Below are positions 1-9,223 of a DNA stretch of 64,000 nucleotides, in pieces. Numbering within the stretch: position 1 is the first letter of the stretch; every line of letters starts with the position of its first letter. The stretch is from Gallionellaceae bacterium (GTDB taxonomy: Bacteria; Pseudomonadota; Gammaproteobacteria; Burkholderiales; Gallionellaceae). Where the stretch lies: NCBI GenBank assembly GCA_027448945.1, contig DAIDMQ010000005.1, forward strand, positions 30,832 through 94,831. The letters are read 5' to 3'. A program made the translations under genes and the position numbers. The notes under the pieces are model-generated. The model was not told the DNA's origin. It was given only the letters and a program-made list of their open reading frames with translations, and made no database searches.

Positions 1-272
1 GCAATAGCGTATTTGGAGATGGAACGCATCACACGCTGATTGGGGATGCCCAGCATCTCCAGCTCTATGGGGGTGACGATACGTGCTTCGACTTCTTCCG
101 GCGTCATGCCCGGCGCCTTCATGATCATTTTGACCTGCGTAGACGAGACATCGGGGAAGGCATCGATGGGCAGATCACGGAAAGCTATTGCGCCCGCGCC
201 TATCACGAGCAGCGTCAGCGCTGCGACCAACATGCGCTGAGTCAGCGAAAATTCTACGAGTTTAGAGAACAT
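1..272 (-). CDS. Heavy-metal efflux RND permease (CusA/CzcA family), N-terminal part
   Basis: This is the first ~90 residues of an inner-membrane RND pump subunit that drives export of metal cations through a tripartite complex; the rest lies outside the window. The start MFSKLVEFSLTQR, a first membrane helix at about residues 14-31 and the following D-L-P-I-D-A-F-P-D-V stretch are typical of the CusA/CzcA heavy-metal group rather than the AcrB drug group. Its ATG (270-272) overlaps the TAA of the adaptor gene by one base, so the two are probably translationally coupled. Metal specificity cannot be judged because the substrate-site residues are not in view. Confidence 0.88.
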   Translation of the reverse strand, partial: MFSKLVEFSLTQRMLVAALTLLVIGAGAIAFRDLPIDAFPDVSSTQVKMIMKAPGMTPEEVEARIVTPIELEMLGIPNQRVMRSISKYAI

Positions 273-1372
273 TACTGGTCACCGCCTATGCCCATCATGC
301 TGGCCTTAAGCGCGGAAACGCCGCGCACCGCGATCATCTCTCTGCCATTGAAAGCTGCTGTGATGACGCTGTTCTGTGCGCCTTCATGTAATACCTGAAC
401 CGCCAGCCCATGAAAACCCTGTGGCGTGGCGACAAACACCAGCGTCTTGCCTTCCACACGGGATAAGGCACTGTTGGGTACATCCCATTGTGGCGTATCA
501 CTGCCGGCAGTTGCGATGCTCACTTCCACGAATTGGTTGGGGCGTAGAGACTCGGCACCCTGATCAATGATGCCGCGCAATAACACGCTCTGATTGCCAC
601 CCGTCAAACCACGACCGATAGCGGTCAACTTGCCACGCGCATGAAACGCGGGAATCTCAATCACTGCGCCGACACGCAGGTCACGTGTCAAACTGACCGG
701 CGCCTGTATCTCCAAGCCCAATGGATCGAGCTGGGCAACTTTAAACACTGCCACCGCCACATCAAGTCTTTGCCCCGCGCTCACGGTCTTCTCCAACACC
801 ACGCCATCCATAGGAGACGTTAAGATCAAGGTGGCACTCAGCTCTTCTCCGCTTTGCAATCTGCTCAAAGCCTTGTCATTCATACCCGCTGCTCGTAGCA
901 CCTGTTTACTGCCCATCAGTGCGGCGCGTGCTTCCAGTGCCGCACCTTTGGAAGCCCGTAAGCGACTCTCGGAAATGATGCCATCCTTGAACAAGGCCTC
1001 ATCACGTTTGGCATTGTCTTTGGCTAGCTGCTCTTGCACGCTGGCTTGCAGGTAAGCGCGCTGGGCCTCGGCGAACAACGGGCTTTGCAGGGTCGCCATC
1101 ACCTGGCCTTTGCGTACGCTGTCACCCACTCCTACCATAGTCTGCTCGACCAAACCCGGCAGCGGTGTACTCATCACGAACTGGTGATTACTGGGCACCA
1201 CGACTTGGGCGGGCAATCCCGAGACTGTGCCAGATGAGCGCTCAGGCAAAGCAACGCTGACAATCCCCAAGGACTGTATCTGTTGCGCACTGAGCGTGAT
1301 ATCAGATGCGGCGCTCGCAACAGATGTATATGCCAAGGACAACAGTCCGAGCAAAGGAAGGATAAGTTTCAT
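272..1372 (-). CDS. Efflux RND transporter periplasmic adaptor subunit (CusB/CzcB-like)
   Basis: This 366-residue membrane-fusion protein links an RND pump to an outer-membrane channel in the periplasm. It begins with a signal peptide (about residues 1-22, ending A-S-A-A). A lipoyl-like half motif near residues 70-95 (G-L-V-E..G-D-S-V-R-K-G-Q-V) is followed by a short helical hairpin and a second half near 185-215 (S-P-M-D-G-V-V). No N-terminal Met/His/Cys-rich metal-binding extension is visible, so copper specificity is not supported over other metals. Its stop overlaps the pump gene's start. No outer-membrane channel (cusC/czcC) lies upstream in this window; the next gene upstream is a small exported protein. 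Confidence 0.88.
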   Translation of the reverse strand: MKLILPLLGLLSLAYTSVASAASDITLSAQQIQSLGIVSVALPERSSGTVSGLPAQVVVPSNHQFVMSTPLPGLVEQTMVGVGDSVRKGQVMATLQSPLFAEAQRAYLQASVQEQLAKDNAKRDEALFKDGIISESRLRASKGAALEARAALMGSKQVLRAAGMNDKALSRLQSGEELSATLILTSPMDGVVLEKTVSAGQRLDVAVAVFKVAQLDPLGLEIQAPVSLTRDLRVGAVIEIPAFHARGKLTAIGRGLTGGNQSVLLRGIIDQGAESLRPNQFVEVSIATAGSDTPQWDVPNSALSRVEGKTLVFVATPQGFHGLAVQVLHEGAQNSVITAAFNGREMIAVRGVSALKASMMGIGGDQ

Positions 1373-1436
1373 GGTGGACTCCGGGTCGCGCTAGGCACGA
1401 CTAAACAAGGTATGGACGGAACTGCAAAGGTGGCGC

Positions 1437-1811
1437 TTAGGCCGGAAGGATAATACGCGGAGGGGCTTGCGACCAAGCTAATACGAAGTTTGCCCTGCTA
1501 TTCACAAAATAAGGGTAAGTCGGAACAGGAACAGTAGTATCAACAATGACAGCCTGTAATGGCTTGATTGCCAAGGTTTCACTATGCGGATCAGCCAATA
1601 ACTCGGACTGGTTAACCAGATAAGCACATTGCACCGTTACGACAGCACCCTCATATGCCTCGAGTGTATAGCCATCCTGCTGCGTAGAGAGATCATGGCC
1701 ATACAAACTATGTCCGGCATCAATCCCGTCCACATGTGCATGCGCCAAGGGCGACAAGCATTGTAGGAACACGAATACGATCAGCAGAAATCTTTGTAGG
1801 GTGTTTTGCAT
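1437..1811 (-). CDS. Small exported protein linked to the RND efflux genes, unknown function
   Basis: A 124-residue protein with a clear signal peptide (hydrophobic residues about 8-20, cleavage likely after A-H-A at 26). The mature part is acidic and histidine-containing (H-V-D-G-I-D-A-G-H-S) with one cysteine, and ends in a basic/proline tail (P-P-R-I-I-L-P-A). It lies 64 bases upstream of the adaptor gene on the same strand, so it is probably the first gene of the metal-efflux transcription unit. Small periplasmic proteins at this position are common in proteobacterial metal-resistance operons, but I cannot name a family. A metal-binding or sensing role is only an inference from position and histidines. 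Confidence 0.7.
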   Translation of the reverse strand: MQNTLQRFLLIVFVFLQCLSPLAHAHVDGIDAGHSLYGHDLSTQQDGYTLEAYEGAVVTVQCAYLVNQSELLADPHSETLAIKPLQAVIVDTTVPVPTYPYFVNSRANFVLAWSQAPPRIILPA

Positions 1812-1878
1812 AGGTCGGGATTATCGCACAGCCTGATTTCAGGCCAGCCTCGAACAGACCCACCTTTCAGGTATTAGT

Positions 1879-2955
1879 TCAAAACGATTTGCATTGTTGA
1901 GCTATCGCCCAAGTCACGTGCTCGCGCACCATTGCCGAAGGGTGCTGAGCACGGTCTTGTAACGCAGCCAGAATGGCTGGATTCTTAGGCGCATTGCCCA
2001 ATGCCACGGCGATGTTGCGCAACCATTGTTCATGACCGATGCGATAGATTGCGCTGCCTGCCAGTTTGCTGTTGAAATCGGCCTCTTCCCATGAGAACAA
2101 CTCGACCAGCGACACATCGTCCAGACCGTGGCGAACAGCAAAATCCGGCTCAACAGTAGTTTGAGCGTAGCTGTTCCACGGGCATACCAACTGACAGTCA
2201 TCGCAACCATAGATGCGGTTGCCTATCAACGGCCTGAGTGCCACGGGGATACTGCCCTTAAGTTCTATGGTGAGATAAGAGATGCAGCGACGCGCATCTA
2301 ACTTGTAAGGTGCAATGATGGCTTGCGTGGGACAGACCGTGATACAGCGTACACACGTGCCGCAATGTTCACTGTGCGGCGTATCTACCGGCAGTGGAAG
2401 GTTGGTGTAGATCTCGCCCAAGAAGAACCATGAGCCATGCTCACGATTCAGCAATAGCGTATGTTTGCCACGCCAGCCCAAGTTGGTTTTGCGTGCCAGC
2501 GCGACTTCCATGACCGGCGCACTGTCGGTGAACACCCTGCCCTCAAATCCTGCGACCGCTTCGCGTATCATATCTGCGAGTTTTGCCAATCGATTGCGCA
2601 ACAGCTTGTGATAGTCTCGCCCCAAGGCATAACGCGAGATATAGGCGCGCTCACTTTGCGCCAAGACTTGCCAGCCGTCCTTGGCTTCCTTGGGAAAGTA
2701 ATTCATGCGCACAGAGATCACCCGCAAGGTGCCTGACACCAACTCTTCCGGACGGCTGCGTTTCGTTCCGTGTTTTGCCATATAATCGAGCTCGCCGTGC
2801 AGGCCTGCTGCCAGCCATTGCAACAGTCCAGCTTCTGCCTCGGCAAGATCAGTATCACTGATCCCCACCGCTTGAAAACCCAGTTCTGTCGCCCACAACC
2901 TGATCTGCCGGTTGAGTGCAGCGTAATTTGATTGTTGAGGATGTTCTATTTGCAT
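1879..2955 (-). CDS. queG: Epoxyqueuosine reductase QueG
   Basis: QueG performs the last step of queuosine synthesis, reducing epoxyqueuosine to queuosine in the wobble position of GUN-anticodon tRNAs, with a cobalamin and two 4Fe-4S clusters. The 358 residues have the normal family length. Visible are D-S-A-P-V-M-E-V-A-L-A (D144 the likely general acid), a first cluster motif with C198, C201, C204 and C208, and a second with C251, C254 and C258 plus C224. A HEAT-like tail follows. The start at 2955 fits the family N-terminus; it lies 15 bases inside the divergent tsaE gene, so the two genes overlap at their 5' ends. tRNA-His(GTG), a queuosine substrate, is in this window, as is queF. Confidence 0.95.
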   Translation of the reverse strand: MQIEHPQQSNYAALNRQIRLWATELGFQAVGISDTDLAEAEAGLLQWLAAGLHGELDYMAKHGTKRSRPEELVSGTLRVISVRMNYFPKEAKDGWQVLAQSERAYISRYALGRDYHKLLRNRLAKLADMIREAVAGFEGRVFTDSAPVMEVALARKTNLGWRGKHTLLLNREHGSWFFLGEIYTNLPLPVDTPHSEHCGTCVRCITVCPTQAIIAPYKLDARRCISYLTIELKGSIPVALRPLIGNRIYGCDDCQLVCPWNSYAQTTVEPDFAVRHGLDDVSLVELFSWEEADFNSKLAGSAIYRIGHEQWLRNIAVALGNAPKNPAILAALQDRAQHPSAMVREHVTWAIAQQCKSF

Positions 2956-3420
2956 AGTACCGATGATAGCGGAATCACTCTGAAACTCGCCGATGAAAAT
3001 GCGACCTTGGCTTGTGCTCGCCGCTTGGCCGGCATTTTACAACCTGGCTTAGTAATCTATCTTGAGGGTGATCTGGGTGCAGGCAAAACTACTCTGGTAC
3101 GTGGCATCCTGACTGCATTAGGTCACACCGGTAGGGTCAAGAGTCCGACTTACACCTTATTGGAGAGCTACACTGTAAAGGATCAAGAGATTCGGCATTT
3201 CGACCTGTATCGCATGCAGACCCCTGACGAATGGGAAAGTGCGGGATTCGACGATGAATACGACGGTATGAATATCCTGCTCATAGAGTGGCCCGAGCAA
3301 GGCCGGGGCTACGTGCCTCACGCGGATCTGGGGATAAAATTCAATATATTGGACCATGGCCGCGAGGTGAAGATAGATGCATATAGTTTTGCGGGTAAAG
3401 AATGTCTAGCGCGCTGGTAA
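2941..3420 (+). CDS. tsaE: tRNA threonylcarbamoyladenosine synthesis ATPase TsaE
   Basis: TsaE is the ATPase that works with TsaB and TsaD to place the t6A modification on ANN-decoding tRNAs in the cytoplasm. The Walker A loop G-D-L-G-A-G-K-T-T sits about 43 residues from the ATG, followed by the family motif S-P-T-Y-T-L and the Walker-B-like L-L-I-E-W-P-E. I chose the ATG at 2941; a TTG at 2932 would add three residues. Either start lies within the first codons of divergent queG, so each gene's promoter must lie inside the other. The 3' end overlaps amiC by 19 bases, the common tsaE-amiC arrangement, implying co-transcription. Confidence 0.93.
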   Translation: MFYLHSTDDSGITLKLADENATLACARRLAGILQPGLVIYLEGDLGAGKTTLVRGILTALGHTGRVKSPTYTLLESYTVKDQEIRHFDLYRMQTPDEWESAGFDDEYDGMNILLIEWPEQGRGYVPHADLGIKFNILDHGREVKIDAYSFAGKECLARW

Positions 3421-4658
3421 GGATTTTTGCGCTGCTGATGCTGCTTGGGCTTTGCCCGGCACAAGCAGCCGTACAGATCATTTCGACACGTATCTGGCCT
3501 GCAGAGGATTACACACGCCTGACCTTGGAGTCCAAGCGCGCAATCAAACATAATATGTTCACCATAGTTAACCCTGACCGACTGGTAATCGATCTGGAAG
3601 ATGTAGGCATCAACGACACGCTCAATCAACTCAGTACCAAGATAGGCAGCAACGATCCTTACATCAAAAGCCTGCGCATCGGCCGCTTCAAGCCCGGCGT
3701 AGTACGCTTGGTATTCGATCTCAAGACGGCGATCAAACCTCAGTTGTTCAATCTAAAGCCTGTGGGTGAGTATGCTCACCGCAAGGTATTGGACATCTAT
3801 CCTGTAGACCCCATGATGGCACTGCTGGCAGACAAAGACAGTAAAGCAATTTCAGCCGCCACACCCACCGCGACCTTGGCGGAAAGCAGCCCTACCCTCT
3901 CCGTCAAAAATGAATCCGAAAATGTCCCCGAGATGCGTGCCCGCACACTGATTATTGCCATCGATGCAGGGCATGGCGGTGAAGATCCGGGCGCTCATGG
4001 TCGCGGTGGTACACACGAAAAAGATGTCACTCTGGCGATCGCGCGCAAGGTCAAAGCCTTGGTCGATTCGACACCAAATATGCGCGGCGTGATGATACGC
4101 GACGGTGATTACTTCATTCCTTTGGGCGGGCGCGTGGTCAAGGCTCGCAAAGCCAATGCCGATTTATTCGTTTCTATTCATGCGGACGCGTTCAACAAAC
4201 CCAATGCGCGTGGCTCGTCGGTGTTCGCACTCTCTGAACACGGTGCGACCAGCTCGGCGGCGCGCTGGTTGGCGAAGAAAGAAAATGAGGCAGATTTGAT
4301 AGGGGGTGTGAATCTGGACGTGAAAGACCCTTACCTGGCTAAGACCTTGCTGGACCTGTCGCAGACCGCGACCATCAACGACAGCATGAAATTGGCTAAA
4401 TACGTATTGGGTGAGTTATCCAACATCAATGACCTGCACCGCGGTCATGTGGAACAAGCAGGATTCGCGGTACTCAAGGCGCCGGACATCCCTTCCATAT
4501 TGGTAGAAACAGCCTTCATCAGCAATCCTACAGAAGAGAAACGACTGACCGATCCCTCGTATCAAGACAAGGTCGCGCAGGCGGTATTGGGTGGCATTAG
4601 GCATTATTTTTCTCAAAACCCTGCCCTATCAAGACCCAAGTTCGCACTTTCCAATTAA
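3402..4658 (+). CDS. amiC: N-acetylmuramoyl-L-alanine amidase AmiC
   Basis: This zinc amidase cleaves the peptide stem from N-acetylmuramic acid in septal peptidoglycan during cell separation. The 418 residues contain a signal peptide (1-22), an AMIN septal-targeting domain (about 23-133), a low-complexity linker (about 135-180) and an Amidase_3 domain (about 183-405). Zinc ligands appear as H191 (D-A-G-H-G-G), E206 (H-E-K-D) and H260 (S-I-H-A-D); the catalytic glutamate is E369 in L-V-E-T-A-F-I-S-N. The start overlaps tsaE by 19 bases. The inhibitory-helix region typical of EnvC/NlpD-activated amidases falls at about residues 285-335. Confidence 0.94.
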   Translation: MSSALVRIFALLMLLGLCPAQAAVQIISTRIWPAEDYTRLTLESKRAIKHNMFTIVNPDRLVIDLEDVGINDTLNQLSTKIGSNDPYIKSLRIGRFKPGVVRLVFDLKTAIKPQLFNLKPVGEYAHRKVLDIYPVDPMMALLADKDSKAISAATPTATLAESSPTLSVKNESENVPEMRARTLIIAIDAGHGGEDPGAHGRGGTHEKDVTLAIARKVKALVDSTPNMRGVMIRDGDYFIPLGGRVVKARKANADLFVSIHADAFNKPNARGSSVFALSEHGATSSAARWLAKKENEADLIGGVNLDVKDPYLAKTLLDLSQTATINDSMKLAKYVLGELSNINDLHRGHVEQAGFAVLKAPDIPSILVETAFISNPTEEKRLTDPSYQDKVAQAVLGGIRHYFSQNPALSRPKFALSN

Positions 4659-4670
4659 AGGCAGGACAAC

Positions 4671-5633
4671 ATGGATCAACGTTTATTGAGGATATTAGGC
4701 GGGAACATGGCTGAATATCCAGATGCGCTAGAAGCCAAATATCCACGTGTCTTTTCTCAAATCATGACACTATGGGATTCACCCGAGATCGATGATTACT
4801 TTATGGATTTGATGGTGGATAGACGCGGTGGACGTGCCGGCTTTCCTGATGATGTTGCAGCCCAGATCGTACATCTGAGTCTGGTCCACACATCCCACCA
4901 TGCCAGCAAGCAAAATTCAGACGTTTGGGACATCTCATCAAATACCGTCGCAAACGTGCCTGCCACACCCGAAGTTATAGAAACTTGGCGCAATCCGCCT
5001 GTCGATATCCGCAATACATTGGATGAGATGGGTATTGCATTCACCTCGACTGGATTCATGCACTCTGCTGAGACCGGGAATCGGCCTGCCGTTGGCTTGT
5101 TCCTGGATGCAGGTGTACATCCGCAACTGCACAACGATAAAGGGATGACAGCCTTGATGCTGGCAGCGCACGGCGGTCACACAGAAACTGTAGCCCTGCT
5201 ACTCAAATACCAAGCTGATGTCTACATCACAGACCAAGGTGGGAACACCGCATTGCACTGGGCCGCTTATGCCGGGCAAGTGCAATGCGCACAGGTCCTG
5301 ATTGAGCATCATGCGGATATAGATAAGCGCAACATCCAAGGCTGCACCCCGCTAATGCAGGCGGTGACCCAAAGACAACTCTCCATGGTGCTGTTGTTGA
5401 TTAATCGCGGTGCGAACGTAAACATCATCTCCTCGCAAAAGAATTCACCTCTGCACAAGGCTGCCGCCGCCGGATACAAAGAGATTGTCCGTCCTTTGCT
5501 GGAGCAAGGTGCAGCACTGAATTTAAGGAATGTGGATGGCGATACGGCGGTGAAGCTGGCCGTCAAGAATGGCCATGATGCAGTAGTAAGAATGTTACTC
5601 GCCGCACAAGAACAAAGAATGGATCAATCGTAG
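4671..5633 (+). CDS. Ankyrin-repeat protein
   Basis: A 320-residue protein without signal peptide or membrane segment, so probably cytoplasmic. Residues 1-115 are not ankyrin and I do not recognise them. From about residue 120 there are roughly six ankyrin repeats, seen as recurring T-A-L-M-L-A-A-H-G-G-H, T-A-L-H-W-A-A-Y-A-G, T-P-L-M-Q-A-V and S-P-L-H-K-A-A-A-A-G cores. Ankyrin arrays bind proteins, and the partner cannot be predicted here. It starts 13 bases after amiC, so it is likely co-transcribed with tsaE-amiC. Its 3' end overlaps the 3' end of fimV on the other strand by 10 bases. Confidence 0.85.
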   Translation: MDQRLLRILGGNMAEYPDALEAKYPRVFSQIMTLWDSPEIDDYFMDLMVDRRGGRAGFPDDVAAQIVHLSLVHTSHHASKQNSDVWDISSNTVANVPATPEVIETWRNPPVDIRNTLDEMGIAFTSTGFMHSAETGNRPAVGLFLDAGVHPQLHNDKGMTALMLAAHGGHTETVALLLKYQADVYITDQGGNTALHWAAYAGQVQCAQVLIEHHADIDKRNIQGCTPLMQAVTQRQLSMVLLLINRGANVNIISSQKNSPLHKAAAAGYKEIVRPLLEQGAALNLRNVDGDTAVKLAVKNGHDAVVRMLLAAQEQRMDQS

Positions 5634-7219
5634 AGCGAATTACCCGTATCCAACACTTTACCCATTGCGGCGACTTGCTTCCAAGTCGCTTCATCTGCCA
5701 ATGGCTTCAGTTTCTTTGCCACCTGCTCGAATCCCTTGGCATCGCCACGGGTGTCGAATATACCCAACAATGAAATGTAGATATCCGGATTTGATGGGTT
5801 GATTTTGAGCGCATCTCGCAATACTTCCTCGGCCAGTTTGTCATGACCAAAACGTAGATAGATGTTCGCCTCTTCCATTAGATCGAATTCTGCAGGCAAA
5901 CTGGGTTGTGCTTTTTGCTCTTTGAATGCAGGAACCTTCATACTCTGCGAACCCACGTCCAAGGTCTTGGTCACTACGGGTGAGGATGTCGTGATCACAG
6001 GTTTGGCTTTTACGGATTCTGTGACGGGTGCTGGCGCGGCGACAGGCACAACTGGAGCAGGCGTGGACACTTGATCCAGATCATCGAACAAACCGCCCGG
6101 TATCCAGCCACTTTCCAACTTTCGCTTGCGGTAAAGGTAATAAGCCGCCGCCCCCAACAATACGACTGCCAGTCCGCCCAAAATCGACGCGCTGTGCTGG
6201 CGAGCATCGTTCATAAGTTGTGCGTAGGTATCCAGCTCCGCAACTGGCACAGTAGTCGCAACGGCAATCGCATGAGCAGAAACGGCCGCCACGGACGACA
6301 CACCTTCAACAGAATTGGTGGTATCAACAATGCCTGACGCCGCCAAGACTGACTCCACACCCGAGGATACCGTCAAACTAAGTTTACCCTGCAAGGCTTT
6401 AATGACTTGATTCATCTCGGCAATCTGTTCGTTTAGGTCTTTAAGAGTCTTCTCTTTGGCAATCAGCTCTTCCTGCAAAGCATCATCCTGCTCCTTGGGT
6501 GACAGCGGCACGCCAGGATCTATCTTAGAGATGGTCAGCGAGGTTGAAAGCGTCAAAGAAAGCTTATTCGAGAACGGGCTGTCACCATCCAGCTTGCTGA
6601 CATACCTTTGTGTCTTTGGTACTGCTGCACTTCTACGCGCGCTAGCCACAGATTTACGTGCAGACCTATCTGCATGACGAGGCTTAGCCTTAGGCACTGC
6701 CACGGGAGAAACGCTCTCGATTGCGAGAGGTTTAGCCTGTGTGAGCACAGCTTCTTGCGGCGCCATCGCCTGAACATACTGTTGGCTACGCATCATGTCA
6801 GGCGACGGATCTATCAACACGGTATAGATGCGCATGAACTGATTACTAGGGGATGAAACTTCTAGAATCAAATCCAGGTAAGGATCTTCGATAGAACGCA
6901 GGGAGGTAATGCGAACCATGGTTTGCTTGCCCGTCTCGTTGACGATGCTGAAGCGATATTTCTTATCATACGGATAGAGATAACCATATTTTTGATACTG
7001 TTCTGGCGTTGCCAGCCTGACTTTAAGACTGGCCTCGTAATCCGTGCCGGCATCTAATAGCACAATGTGCGCCTTGAGGGGTTCGCCCAAATAACTATCG
7101 ACTTGTATATCGCCCAACCCCAGTGCATGACATTGTTGGGCAACAAAAAAAACCATGGTGATGAACCATAGTTTCCTATTGTGTAGGACAGAGCGCTTGA
7201 TTGTCGTCTTGGTTTCCAT
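5624..7219 (-). CDS. fimV: FimV-like motility/assembly scaffold protein
   Basis: FimV-family proteins are inner-membrane proteins with a periplasmic part and a cytoplasmic TPR tail; in Pseudomonas FimV promotes type IV pilus assembly and cyclic-AMP signalling. The 531 residues show a signal segment (about 16-32), the conserved FimV N-terminal domain starting L-G-L-G-D-I-Q-V-D-S-Y-L-G-E, a coiled-coil stretch around 240-275, one membrane helix (S-I-L-G-G-L-A-V-V-L-L-G-A-A, about 340-360) and a C-terminal FimV/TPR segment (E-E-A-N-I-Y-L-R-F-G-H, about 455-525). It is shorter than the Pseudomonas protein and no LysM is evident. A poly-T run on the plus strand lies just upstream of the start. The 3' end overlaps the ankyrin gene. 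Confidence 0.82.
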   Translation of the reverse strand: METKTTIKRSVLHNRKLWFITMVFFVAQQCHALGLGDIQVDSYLGEPLKAHIVLLDAGTDYEASLKVRLATPEQYQKYGYLYPYDKKYRFSIVNETGKQTMVRITSLRSIEDPYLDLILEVSSPSNQFMRIYTVLIDPSPDMMRSQQYVQAMAPQEAVLTQAKPLAIESVSPVAVPKAKPRHADRSARKSVASARRSAAVPKTQRYVSKLDGDSPFSNKLSLTLSTSLTISKIDPGVPLSPKEQDDALQEELIAKEKTLKDLNEQIAEMNQVIKALQGKLSLTVSSGVESVLAASGIVDTTNSVEGVSSVAAVSAHAIAVATTVPVAELDTYAQLMNDARQHSASILGGLAVVLLGAAAYYLYRKRKLESGWIPGGLFDDLDQVSTPAPVVPVAAPAPVTESVKAKPVITTSSPVVTKTLDVGSQSMKVPAFKEQKAQPSLPAEFDLMEEANIYLRFGHDKLAEEVLRDALKINPSNPDIYISLLGIFDTRGDAKGFEQVAKKLKPLADEATWKQVAAMGKVLDTGNSLYD

Positions 7220-7290
7220 TTTTATTGACTACTGACTGTATTTTTTTTTATCGGTGTCGTTAATTGGGTCGATTGTAACTTAACATTGAC

Positions 7291-8181
7291 TTACAAAGAG
7301 AATAGCCCTGTAGATAAATAGCGATCTCCACGGTCACAGACAATGAATGCGATTACTGCATTCTCGACTTGCTGCGAGATACGCATTGCCACACTCAAAG
7401 CGCCCCCGGAGGAGACACCACTGAAGATTCCCTCTTCCTTTGCCATACGTCGCGTCATATTTTCCGCATCTTGCTGGTTCACATACTCCAGCCTGTCAAT
7501 GTTTTTGGGGTTATATATCTTGGGCAAATAGTCTTCCGACCATTTGCGTATCCCCGGTATCTGCGCACCCTGTTCGGGCTGCACACCTATAACCTGTACG
7601 CCAGCGTCCTGCTCTTTAAAGTAACGCGAGCAACCCATGATGGTACCGGTCGTCCCCATGCTGCTGACAAAGTGCGTCAGTTTGCCGTGTGTATCTCGCC
7701 AAATCTCAGGCGCCGTGCCTTCGTAATGTGCCAAGGGATTATCAGGATTTGAAAACTGATCCAGGATGAGTCCTTTATCGGCAGCTTGCAGCTTTTCCGC
7801 AGTATCTCTTGCTAACTCCATACTACCCTGTTTCGCAGTGAGTATCAGTTCGGCACCGAACGCACGCATGGTCTGCTTACGTTCCTCACTCTGATTCTCG
7901 GGCATCACCAGAATCATTTTATATCCGCGCATCGCTGCGGCCATCGCCAGCGCGATGCCGGTATTGCCACTAGTCGCTTCTATCAGAGTGTCTCCAGGTT
8001 TGATCTGACCGCGCTGTTCGGCGCGCACAATCATGGACAGCGCGGGCCTGTCCTTGACTGAGCCTGCAGGATTATTTCCTTCCAGCTTCGCCAGTATGAC
8101 GTTGCTGGTGTTACCGGGAATACGCTTGAGTCTAACCAGCGGCGTGTTGCCGACGAAGTCCTCTAGGAATGGATACTGCAC
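7291..8181 (-). CDS. cysM: Cysteine synthase B (O-acetylserine sulfhydrylase)
   Basis: CysM makes cysteine from O-acetylserine with sulfide or thiosulfate, using pyridoxal phosphate. I chose the GTG at 8179-8181 because the family begins Y-P-x-x-E-D-F-V-G-N-T-P-L-V-R-L; an in-frame ATG at 8220 adds 13 residues that do not look like the family and overlap hldD by 35 bases. From the GTG the protein has 296 residues. The PLP lysine is K43 in N-P-A-G-S-V-K-D-R, the phosphate loop is T-S-G-N-T-G, and the end D-R-G-D-R-Y-L-S-T-G is CysM-like. It follows hldD directly and is probably the last gene of that transcription unit. Confidence 0.93.
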   Translation of the reverse strand: MQYPFLEDFVGNTPLVRLKRIPGNTSNVILAKLEGNNPAGSVKDRPALSMIVRAEQRGQIKPGDTLIEATSGNTGIALAMAAAMRGYKMILVMPENQSEERKQTMRAFGAELILTAKQGSMELARDTAEKLQAADKGLILDQFSNPDNPLAHYEGTAPEIWRDTHGKLTHFVSSMGTTGTIMGCSRYFKEQDAGVQVIGVQPEQGAQIPGIRKWSEDYLPKIYNPKNIDRLEYVNQQDAENMTRRMAKEEGIFSGVSSGGALSVAMRISQQVENAVIAFIVCDRGDRYLSTGLFSL

Positions 8182-8185
8182 AGGC

Positions 8186-9187
8186 TCAGTTACCGGCTTG
8201 TTTGAGCATGTGCTCCACATAACGTGCTGTTCCCTGCTCCACCGTCAGGAAGGGTTCCTGATAGCCTGTTTCACGCAGCGCGGTGATATCGGCTTGTGTA
8301 TAGCTCTGGTACTTACCTTTGAGGGCATCCGGGAAAGGGATGTAACTCAGCAGGCCTTCTTGGATTAATCCTTCCAAGCTCAATGCCGACTTGCCTTCGG
8401 AGACACGCAAGGTATTGATGGTCGCGACCGCGACATCGTTGAAGCTTTGTGCTTGACCAGTACCCAGATTGAAGATGCCGGACTTGTGCGGATTGTCGAG
8501 GAAATACATATTCACCTTGACCACATCCTCTATCGAAACGAAATCGCGCAACTGACCACCATGCGCATAACCGTCGCAGCCCTCGAACAAACGCACCTTG
8601 CCTTCGGCACGATATTGATTGAAGAAGTGGAAGGCTACCGATGCCATTCGACCCTTGTGTTGCTCACGAGGACCGTAGACATTGAAATAACGCAGACCAA
8701 CTACTTGGGCACCGCGTTTGTGCCAGCGTCTGCGCACAATCTGATCGAACAGGAACTTGGAATAAGCGTAAACGTTCAATGGCGCTTCGAACTCGCGGCT
8801 TTCTTTGAACACACTACCGCCACCATAGACCGAAGCAGACGAGGCATACAGAAAAGGAATCTCTTCGTTCTGGCAGTAATTCAACAACTCCAAAGTGTAT
8901 TGGTAATTGTTCTCCATCATGTAACGGCCATCACTCTCCATCGTGTCGGAACACGCGCCCTGATGCAAAACAGCTGTCACCAGACCGTCGAAATAACCCT
9001 CTTTGAGACGCTCCAGGAATTCCTCCTTACCCAGATAATCGGCAATTTCACAGTCGACCAGATTCTTGAACTTATCAGCCTTGCTCAGATTATCAACCGC
9101 TATGATATTGCTCTCTCCGCGCTCATTGAGCGCTTTGACCAGACTGGAACCTATGAATCCTGCTGCGCCGGTAACGATGTAGTACAT
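8186..9187 (-). CDS. hldD: ADP-L-glycero-D-manno-heptose-6-epimerase
   Basis: HldD epimerises ADP-D-glycero-D-manno-heptose to the L-glycero form, the last step in making the heptose donor for the LPS inner core. The 333 residues form an extended short-chain dehydrogenase: the NADP loop G-A-A-G-F-I-G is at residues 7-13, the S-A-S-V-Y-G segment near 117-122, and the catalytic Y140-x3-K144 pair is in V-Y-A-Y-S-K. The start has a good Shine-Dalgarno (G-A-G-G-A-G) 9 bases upstream. It follows the heptose kinase rfaE1 after a short tandem-repeat gap, so both LPS heptose genes form one unit. Confidence 0.96.
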   Translation of the reverse strand: MYYIVTGAAGFIGSSLVKALNERGESNIIAVDNLSKADKFKNLVDCEIADYLGKEEFLERLKEGYFDGLVTAVLHQGACSDTMESDGRYMMENNYQYTLELLNYCQNEEIPFLYASSASVYGGGSVFKESREFEAPLNVYAYSKFLFDQIVRRRWHKRGAQVVGLRYFNVYGPREQHKGRMASVAFHFFNQYRAEGKVRLFEGCDGYAHGGQLRDFVSIEDVVKVNMYFLDNPHKSGIFNLGTGQAQSFNDVAVATINTLRVSEGKSALSLEGLIQEGLLSYIPFPDALKGKYQSYTQADITALRETGYQEPFLTVEQGTARYVEHMLKQAGN

Positions 9188-9223
9188 GTGTAACTCCTCT
9201 TAATTTTGGAATCTGGATGCGCG

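Noticed and set aside
8447..9193. 248-residue open frame opposite hldD
   Set aside because: Shadow of a strongly supported gene; no family resemblance.
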